Assembly (NCBI GenBank): GCA_014240375.1
Contig: JAAZXB010000022.1
Coordinates: 1 to 33,954, forward strand
Reading direction: 5' to 3'
From: Planctomycetota bacterium
GTDB taxonomy: Bacteria > Planctomycetota > UBA8108 > UBA1146
DNA: 33,954 bases
Part shown: positions 29,376 to 33,954 of the stretch, one piece after another
Position numbering within the stretch: position 1 is the first letter of the stretch
Layout of the letters: every line of letters begins with the position of its first letter
The notes under the pieces: generated by a model
The model's input: only the letters and a program-made list of their open reading frames with translations
What the model was told of the DNA's origin: nothing
The model's database searches: none
Made by a program: the position numbers and the translations under genes

Positions 29376-29786
29376 TCAGTTTCGCGACGTCGGGAGTGAG
29401 ATCAGAGAAGAGAACCTCTCGACCGACTTCGGGAGAACTCCTCCCGAGAAGCTCTTCTCGTCTCCTTCGCCGCCGAACGTTCCGACCGGCTCGTCTTCGC
29501 CGCGACCTTCGCCGCCGACGATCGAGTCCTTCGCCTTCAGTAGATCGAACTCGGCCGAGAGAGCGTCCTCGAAGCTCGTCCCGTCGAGAAGATACGTCAT
29601 ACCCTTCTCCGCTCCGAACTTCGCCGCGAACCTCTCGACGTCGGAACGTGAGAAGCTCCCGACAGGCTCTTCGACCTGTTGTTCCTCGACGACCGTCTCG
29701 GACGTCTCGTTCTTGTCCGGATCGTTCTCCGGAGTCTCCGTCTCGACCGTCTTGTCGACGGCTTGATCTCGTGTCTCTTCGCTCAT
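29376..29786 (-). CDS. Scaffold protein from nested in-frame start (136 aa)
   Basis: Internal ATG 29786 (residue 288 of the protease) begins MSEETRDQAVDKTVETETP and has AAGGAG eight bases upstream, a good ribosome site within coding DNA. The product would be an acidic helical scaffold used during prohead assembly and then removed by the protease. Nested starts like this are known in lambdoid phages. Confidence 0.65.
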   Translation of the reverse strand: MSEETRDQAVDKTVETETPENDPDKNETSETVVEEQQVEEPVGSFSRSDVERFAAKFGAEKGMTYLLDGTSFEDALSAEFDLLKAKDSIVGGEGRGEDEPVGTFGGEGDEKSFSGGVLPKSVERFSSLISLPTSRN

Positions 29787-30647
29787 CCGAGCTTCTCCTT
29801 CTGAGACTACCTTCAAAACGATCCCGCGACCGTCGCAGAACCTTGCAAGAAAACCGCGAAGCCGAGAGGCCGAGAAGCCCCCCGTGTCTTCCGGCTCTTC
29901 GTCTGTGATGCCGAGAACGAAGTCGAACAGGCTCTCGGCTTGTTTCAAAATGTCCGCCGTCGGTCCTCGATGGAAGAGCCCCGTCGGGTTCGCCGCTGGA
30001 GAGTCGACAAAATCGGCTCCGTGAAGAGCCGCAAACCGAACATGAGGGAGACCTCGAAGATTCCGATCGTCGGGAGACAGAAAGCCGACCTCATCCGAAG
30101 TGTGACCTTCGACGAAAGCCGCCTCGGCTCCGGGATCGTGATCGAAGACGACCGACATCCCGAAGGCCGACGGATCGTCTTCCGCGAGTTCCATTACATA
30201 CCCGCCGAGATCGCCGTCGGGAGTGTCCCGAGAGCTCGGAGAGAAGTGAACGTCTCCGAAGACCTGATCTCCGTCCCGAACCAGTGATCGAGCCCGGCCG
30301 AGATACGATCCGAGACCGTCTCCGCTCATCGAGGGATGAGTAAACCGGACCTTCAGGCCCGAGCTCTTCTGATTCCCGAGCTCGACGACCTGATCGAGAG
30401 CGTCTCCGTCGACCCACTGATCGTGACCGAGAGCTTCCCCGGCCGCGATCAGTGAAGCCTGTCGAATCACTCCAGATCCGCGAGAGCCGCCGGACCGATC
30501 GACGGCCGCGATCTCGTCGCCGTCTTCGTCGCCGTTCGTTGAATAGCTGAAGAGAAGATCCGGATCGCGAGCCTGAAGTCCGCGAAACACGATCCGATCC
30601 CGGCTCGGATTCTTCTGAGCCACGTCGAGCAGTGTCGGCCGTCTCAT
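29376..30647 (-). CDS. Prohead protease with C-terminal scaffold domain (423 aa)
   Basis: ATG 30647 overlaps the portal stop (ATGA) and has AGGGGGGAAGAG upstream; the frame further up is portal shadow. The protease part (about 1-260) has LKVRFTHPS (His104), YLGRARSLVRDGDQVFGDVHF and ELAEDDPSAFGMSVVFDH (Ser165), the His...Ser pattern of prohead proteases. The C-terminal part (about 288-423) is acidic and helical (ETETPENDPDKNETSET, VERFAAKFGAEKG), a scaffold. The same arrangement occurs in lambda C/Nu3. Confidence 0.8.
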   Translation of the reverse strand: MRRPTLLDVAQKNPSRDRIVFRGLQARDPDLLFSYSTNGDEDGDEIAAVDRSGGSRGSGVIRQASLIAAGEALGHDQWVDGDALDQVVELGNQKSSGLKVRFTHPSMSGDGLGSYLGRARSLVRDGDQVFGDVHFSPSSRDTPDGDLGGYVMELAEDDPSAFGMSVVFDHDPGAEAAFVEGHTSDEVGFLSPDDRNLRGLPHVRFAALHGADFVDSPAANPTGLFHRGPTADILKQAESLFDFVLGITDEEPEDTGGFSASRLRGFLARFCDGRGIVLKVVSEGEARMSEETRDQAVDKTVETETPENDPDKNETSETVVEEQQVEEPVGSFSRSDVERFAAKFGAEKGMTYLLDGTSFEDALSAEFDLLKAKDSIVGGEGRGEDEPVGTFGGEGDEKSFSGGVLPKSVERFSSLISLPTSRN

Positions 30648-32125
30648 CTCTTCCCCCCTTGTGTAGTTTCGACGTCGTCCTCGTCCTCCGGTGTATTCAC
30701 CGAGGCCGCTCCGCCGCTTGTTGTGTCCATTGTGACCGAGAGCCCGAGTTCGTCGATCAGGCTCTCCTCGGCCGCAAGCTCCGGAGCCACATCCTGAGAC
30801 CAGTCGTCGCCGAACCGTTCCCGACGGACCTGAGTCCTCGTTTTGAGCCCGGCCTTGATTGCATCGATATCGCCTCGAACGTCCCGAGGATCGAACCACG
30901 GGATCCCCGTAGCAATCCACTCGAACCGGATGTCGTCGATCGTCTGGACCGACCGAGGAAGAACGATCGCTCCGTCCTCGATCGCGAGTCTGAGCCGCCA
31001 TGTCGTAAGCTTCCGGAGAATCTCCTTCACGTCGTCCCGTTTGTCGCGAGCCGACTGAAGGTAAAGCGTCAGAGCCGCCTTCGAACCGAAGAAGTTCGTG
31101 AAGTCCTCTCTCGCGAACGAGAACGGAATGTCGAGACTCTTCAGAGCGATCCCGATCATCATATCGGAGAACTGTTGAAACTCCGGAGCCGGAGTCTTGT
31201 TCTCCAAGAACTTCGCGTCGTCGTCCGGATTCATATCGAGGACGATCGGCCGACTCCCGAGCTTCACATCGAAGCGATCGTTCGTCCCGTCGCCGTCGCT
31301 ATCTTCTCCCTCGACCGGCCCGAGATGATTCTCCGCCGTGTCACGAGTGAGAACGAGCCCGAAGAGTTGAGCGACCTTCGCTCTCTGAAGAGCATAGTCG
31401 AACCCCTCATAGACGTCCTGAAAACGACCGAGAGCCGCCGAGAGAGGCGAGACTCCCCGGACCTGATCGAACCTCTCGAAGAAGCCGTGAGCGAAGACGT
31501 TCCGAGATCGGACCCACTTCTCGAAGTTGAGGCCGCCTCCGCGAAGCCGCGAGTGAACCGCATACCGAAGAGGCCTCCCCGTCGAGCTCGTCTCGATCCC
31601 GTTGAACGTCCGAGCCTCGTCGAAGGGAGCATCTCGTCGAGCGTCGGGAGTCTTCACCCGATCCGACTCGACCCACTGGACCCGGCCGTCTCCGATCTTC
31701 AGAGTGAAGACGTCTCCGTCGAGGACTCGAAGAGATTCCGCGATCCGGATCGACTTCCGGAGACCGTGTCTTCCGGACGAGTCGAAGTTCGACGGCCGAC
31801 CCCACCAGCGAACGAAGTTCTCGACGTCTCGATCGAATGAAGGGATCCCCGTCCTCATCGTGAAGTTGAAGCTCGCGACGAAGTCGAGGTGTTTTCTTAT
31901 CGCCCAGCCTGCAAGCTCGAAGTTCCGCGTGATGTTCCGACTCGACAGAGTGAGAGCCTTCCGCTTCGAGTCTCCGATCTCGTCATCGAGACTTCGAGTC
32001 TTCCCCCGAGGGACTCGTCTCTTCTTCGGCTGGTCGACCGAGTCGATCCCTCCGCCGCTGACTGTTCCGTCTGTATTATTCCAGTCGATCGCGAACCGGG
32101 AACGGATTGAGTTGATAAGACCCAC
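30644..32125 (-). CDS. Portal protein (lambda gpB-like)
   Basis: A 493-aa protein: N-terminal basic region, then SSRNITRNFELAGWAIRKHLDFVASFNF, NFVRWWGR, LRVLDGDVFTLKIGDGRVQWVESDRV, a stem/crown part with HGFFERFDQVRGVSPLSAAL, QRAKVAQLFGLVLTRD, and ALKSLDIPFSFAREDFTNFFGSKAALTLYLQSARD. These are the features of the lambda-type portal family (about 500 aa). GTG 32125 has GGAGGG upstream and lies one base after the gpW-like stop. The last 18 codons hold copy 5 of the repeat element. The ring is the DNA channel of the head. Confidence 0.9.
   Translation of the reverse strand: MGLINSIRSRFAIDWNNTDGTVSGGGIDSVDQPKKRRVPRGKTRSLDDEIGDSKRKALTLSSRNITRNFELAGWAIRKHLDFVASFNFTMRTGIPSFDRDVENFVRWWGRPSNFDSSGRHGLRKSIRIAESLRVLDGDVFTLKIGDGRVQWVESDRVKTPDARRDAPFDEARTFNGIETSSTGRPLRYAVHSRLRGGGLNFEKWVRSRNVFAHGFFERFDQVRGVSPLSAALGRFQDVYEGFDYALQRAKVAQLFGLVLTRDTAENHLGPVEGEDSDGDGTNDRFDVKLGSRPIVLDMNPDDDAKFLENKTPAPEFQQFSDMMIGIALKSLDIPFSFAREDFTNFFGSKAALTLYLQSARDKRDDVKEILRKLTTWRLRLAIEDGAIVLPRSVQTIDDIRFEWIATGIPWFDPRDVRGDIDAIKAGLKTRTQVRRERFGDDWSQDVAPELAAEESLIDELGLSVTMDTTSGGAASVNTPEDEDDVETTQGGKR
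30688..30702 (-). repeat. Five-copy start-associated element, copy 5 (portal end / protease start)
   Basis: Same 15-bp core, followed on the sense strand by AGGACGAG. It lies in the last codons of the portal gene (read VNTPEDE), 41 nt upstream of the protease/scaffold ATG at 30647. Confidence 0.85.
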
Positions 32126-32126
32126 G

Positions 32127-32324
32127 TCAGAACCCTCCGAGATTGACAGTGAAGGACGTCGGCCGCTTGTTCCCGACCGTATCGTCGTCGGCTCTGAGCC
32201 GGCGGAGTTCTTTTCGGAGCTCCGGGAAGTCGTGAGAGACGGACGTCCCGTCGTTCGTATAACTCGTGACCCCCGACCGAAGAGTCTCTTCGATGTCCGC
32301 GATCCGCGTCGAGTTGTCCGCCAT
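32127..32324 (-). CDS. gpW-like head-completion protein (65 aa)
   Basis: MADNSTRIADIEETLRSGVTSYTNDGTSVSHDFPELRKELRRLRADD: helix, beta-hairpin (SYTNDGTSVSHD), helix, as in the 68-aa lambda gpW. The order terminase, W, portal is also lambda-like. It starts 12 nt after the U-run of the terminator at 32336-32374. Confidence 0.8.
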   Translation of the reverse strand: MADNSTRIADIEETLRSGVTSYTNDGTSVSHDFPELRKELRRLRADDDTVGNKRPTSFTVNLGGF

Positions 32325-32335
32325 CGGTCGACCCT

Positions 32336-32374
32336 AAAAAAACAGAAGACCGGGAGTCTCCCCCCGACCTTCTG
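32336..32374 (-). terminator. Strong terminator between packaging and head genes
   Basis: The sense strand has a 12-bp stem, CAGAAGGTCGGG pairing with CCCGGTCTTCTG (two G-U), loop GGGAGACT, then TTTTTTT. A smaller hairpin upstream (32422-32443, AAGCCG/CGGCTT) carries the same GGGAGACT loop. Transcription into the head genes must start after it or read through it. Confidence 0.8.
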
Positions 32375-32445
32375 AGATCGTCATAGCCGATCGAGAACGA
32401 CTCGACCGGCCGAGAGAGAAGAAGCCGAGTCTCCCCGGCTTTCGT

Positions 32446-32474
32446 ACAATCCCGGACGAACGGCCTGTCGTCAA
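32446..32474 (-). promoter_or_regulatory. Weak promoter candidate in the terminase-gpW gap
   Basis: TTGACG (32474-32469), 17-bp spacer, GATTGT (32451-32446). The -10 matches only three of six. If used, transcripts would pass the terminator at 32336-32374, so antitermination or attenuation would be needed. Confidence 0.3.
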
Positions 32475-32499
32475 TCTCTGTCCCCGGAGTCTCCGGACA

Positions 32500-32799
32500 T
32501 CAGTCCGGCTTCATTGTGAACTCCCGGACTATCATCTTCTGCCCGCAGTCGAGACATTCTGTCCGTCGATAAATGATCCGCGAGAAGAAGACTCCGAGAC
32601 TTGGCTCCTTCATCACAGAGTCGAAGTCCCGAACTCGATCCCGGCCGTCCTTGAACGGCTTTCGACTCGTCGACTTGCATCTCGGACAGACGACCGGAAG
32701 GACAGCGACCGAGACAGGATCCTCCCCTTCTCCGTCTCGGCCGATATTCTCGACGAGCTCCGGCTTCCGTCTCGTCGCCTTCTTCTTCTTCTTCGACAT
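32500..32799 (-). CDS. Zinc-ribbon protein, downstream of terminase (99 aa)
   Basis: A Lys-rich N-terminus (SKKKKKATRRK) is followed by VVCPRCKSTSRKPF and, 30 residues later, IIYRRTECLDCGQKMIVREF. The CPxC...RRxECxxCG pattern resembles the zinc ribbon of NrdR-type and other small DNA-binding proteins, but the ATP-cone of NrdR is absent. ATG 32799 has GGGGGGAAACG upstream. It may bind DNA or act as a transcription or packaging factor. Confidence 0.7.
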   Translation of the reverse strand: MSKKKKKATRRKPELVENIGRDGEGEDPVSVAVLPVVCPRCKSTSRKPFKDGRDRVRDFDSVMKEPSLGVFFSRIIYRRTECLDCGQKMIVREFTMKPD

Positions 32800-32811
32800 C
32801 GTTTCCCCCCC

Positions 32812-33954
32812 TCAGTGATAAGAAATCCGAGCCCGACGACGTCGTCGAGTCTTGATCGGCTCCCCGAGTCCCGGAACGGCCGCTCCCATCAGCGAAGCCC
32901 CGACGGCCGCACCGACCAGACAGTCGAGAAAATGATTGTCAGGTTTCGAGCTCTTGAGCTTCCACTCGTCGACCGACCGGCCGTTCGAAGCCGTAACCCG
33001 GAGCCGATATTCCGCGACGAGATTCTCCGAGATCATCCTATGAGTGAGATGATCCGTCCCGAAGAACGTTAGATTCCCCGGATCTCCGAACTCGATCGCG
33101 AGTCGATCGTGAATGAAACTCTTCCAATAATTTGTATCGAAGAGGACATGAGGTATTTTCTCTAGGATCGACGTCTTCCACGCGAGCCCCGTCTTCTCTC
33201 CTCTCGTCTTCTTGAACTCTTGAACCGGCTTCGACGTCGCCCCAACGTATCGACCATGAGCCGGGAAGACGTTCGGAGACCTGAAGCTTCGGACCGTGTC
33301 TCGGATCGTCGACGTCTTCCAGTTCGCGTCAATCAGGATCAAGCTCGGAGACATCTCGACCTCATCGTCTTCTCGAAGATACTGTCGACCGAGGAGATCC
33401 GGGATGAAGGCCCGAAGAGCCGCCGAGATCCCGCCGTCTTCCCCGGCTCCCTTGAAGCTCTTCTGGATCGTCCGAGTCAAGTCCTTGAGTTGATAATATC
33501 GACGGCCGGCCTGATCCGGGAACGTCCCGTAATCGAGAACCGATCCCGTGAAGTCCGACCTCCATCCGACGACCGACCAGAAGAGAGCCCGACCCTGAAC
33601 ATCAACAAAAGCCGTGATCGTGTCCGTCCCCGGAAGACATCGGCCTCGATCGAGACCGTTGAGCCGCTTCGAGATGTCCGTCGGGTTCTGAAGGAGAAGC
33701 TCGTCGTCCGTCGTTCGTCTCGGATTGTTTTGATACTCCGACCAGAAGGCCGCCTCGTCTTGGCTCTTCCTGTTCATCGCATGTTGAAGAGCCGAGAGCT
33801 CGTCCGGCTCGAATCGTTCCGACCACATCACCCGAGAACCCGCGTCCATCTTCGACCGATTCTTCCGATAGAACTCCGTCGCCTGAGAGATGTCCCCGAG
33901 CTCCCGGAGAGAGTCGGCTCGGAGCTCCGCGTAAGTTTCCCAGAGATCGAGCCG
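32812..33954 (-). CDS. terL: Terminase large subunit, C-terminal nuclease part (gene starts at 1006 across the circular junction)
   Basis: This is the remaining 362 codons of the terminase begun at 1006. Bases 33900-33954 are the duplicated contig end. The frame is open from the junction (GDISQATEFYRKNRSKMDAG) to the stop at 32812. The nuclease domain shows an acidic residue in FVDVQ (about 435 of the whole protein), a second in LILIDANW, and a third in the C-terminal DNHFLDC motif, which matches the three-acid RNase H-like nuclease of GpA-type terminases. The C-terminus is a basic tail (TRRRRRARISY). Treating 33849 as a start would give a 345-aa headless nuclease. That is an artefact of where the circle was opened. 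A zinc-ribbon gene follows 12 nt downstream. Confidence 0.95.
   Translation of the reverse strand, partial: RLDLWETYAELRADSLRELGDISQATEFYRKNRSKMDAGSRVMWSERFEPDELSALQHAMNRKSQDEAAFWSEYQNNPRRTTDDELLLQNPTDISKRLNGLDRGRCLPGTDTITAFVDVQGRALFWSVVGWRSDFTGSVLDYGTFPDQAGRRYYQLKDLTRTIQKSFKGAGEDGGISAALRAFIPDLLGRQYLREDDEVEMSPSLILIDANWKTSTIRDTVRSFRSPNVFPAHGRYVGATSKPVQEFKKTRGEKTGLAWKTSILEKIPHVLFDTNYWKSFIHDRLAIEFGDPGNLTFFGTDHLTHRMISENLVAEYRLRVTASNGRSVDEWKLKSSKPDNHFLDCLVGAAVGASLMGAAVPGLGEPIKTRRRRRARISYH
33900..33954. repeat. 55-bp contig-end overlap identical to bases 1-55
   Basis: The last 55 bases repeat the first 55 exactly, and a single open terminase frame passes through the join. This is the usual mark of a circular assembly graph closed with a fixed word length, so the unique genome is 33,899 bp. 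A true short terminal repeat is possible but would have to fall inside terL and match a common assembler word size by chance. Confidence 0.9.

Noticed and set aside
30632..31840. Long plus-strand open frame (402 codons) opposite the portal gene
   Set aside because: It is the antisense shadow of a clear portal protein; such frames occur opposite nearly every gene here because of codon bias, and none has a ribosome site or family features.
33900..33954. True direct terminal repeats of a linear genome
   Set aside because: The repeat falls inside terL, and its fixed 55-bp length fits assembly overlap better.
1..33954. tRNA or rRNA genes, integrase and attachment sites
   Set aside because: No cloverleaf-like or rRNA segment and no recombinase motif was recognised on reading both strands. 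Weak cases could be missed without a covariance-model search.

Overview
The window is an essentially complete, circularly closed tailed-phage genome. Bases 33900-33954 repeat bases 1-55 exactly, so the unique length is 33,899 bp. The large terminase gene runs across the artificial ends: its ATPase half is at 1-1006 and its nuclease half at 32812-33899. Every credible gene lies on the minus strand, with very tight packing; many junctions are ATGA, GTGA, TGATG or TAATG overlaps. GC is high (about 60% by eye). Leu is mostly CTC rather than CTG, and ribosome-binding sites are often runs of G. No integrase, tRNA, rRNA, CRISPR array, DNA polymerase or RNA polymerase was recognised. The picture is a siphovirus (tape measure 757 aa, tail tube, G/GT-type chaperone) that uses host RNA polymerase and host replicative helicase and is probably virulent. 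Nothing names the host; a Gram-negative-type or planctomycete-like host would only be a guess.

In the direction of transcription (falling coordinates), the early half starts after a strong terminator at 12011-12056. A sigma70-like promoter (11960-11987) drives a ribbon-helix-helix regulator and two small genes. A second promoter of the same design (10919-10946) drives a second ribbon-helix-helix gene. Both promoters carry a nearly identical 14-bp palindromic operator over the -35 box. Next come a DUF932 protein, a RecB/Cas4-like nuclease whose modules look circularly permuted, a Sak4-like RecA-fold ATPase, four 11-bp iterons, an SSB ending in DDVPF, a replication-initiator-like protein, a DnaC-like helicase loader, PD-(D/E)XK proteins including a Holliday-junction-resolvase-like one, a staphylococcal-type nuclease and a MazG-like NTP pyrophosphatase. 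This half ends in a leader region and a double zinc-ribbon protein just before terminase.

The late half runs terminase, a zinc-ribbon protein, terminator, gpW-like head completion, portal, protease/scaffold (nested scaffold start), major capsid, head-closure protein, an imported LamG-like gene, tail terminator and neck proteins. A probable lysis or envelope-attack cassette sits inside the tail module: membrane protein, class-3 lipase, and a secreted metallopeptidase/thioredoxin protein. No peptidoglycan-degrading endolysin was recognised. The tail tube, frameshifted chaperone, tape measure and tail-tip proteins follow, two of which carry Thr/Gly stalks encoded by a 15-bp minisatellite. The operon ends with a small Cys-rich protein and a four-gene glycan-decoration cassette: two-domain glycosyltransferase, DUF616-like glycosyltransferase, sulfotransferase, methyltransferase.

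The most unusual signal is a DNA element present five times in one orientation (core CCGGTGTATTCACCG on the plus strand). It lies a short way upstream of start codons and is kept in two reading frames and in noncoding DNA, so it is conserved as nucleic acid rather than as a peptide. It resembles the start-associated sequences of some mycobacteriophages in layout, not in sequence. Other notable features are a 17-nt poly-G ribosome-binding site, a family of intergenic hairpins, and two gene-sized patches with foreign base composition.
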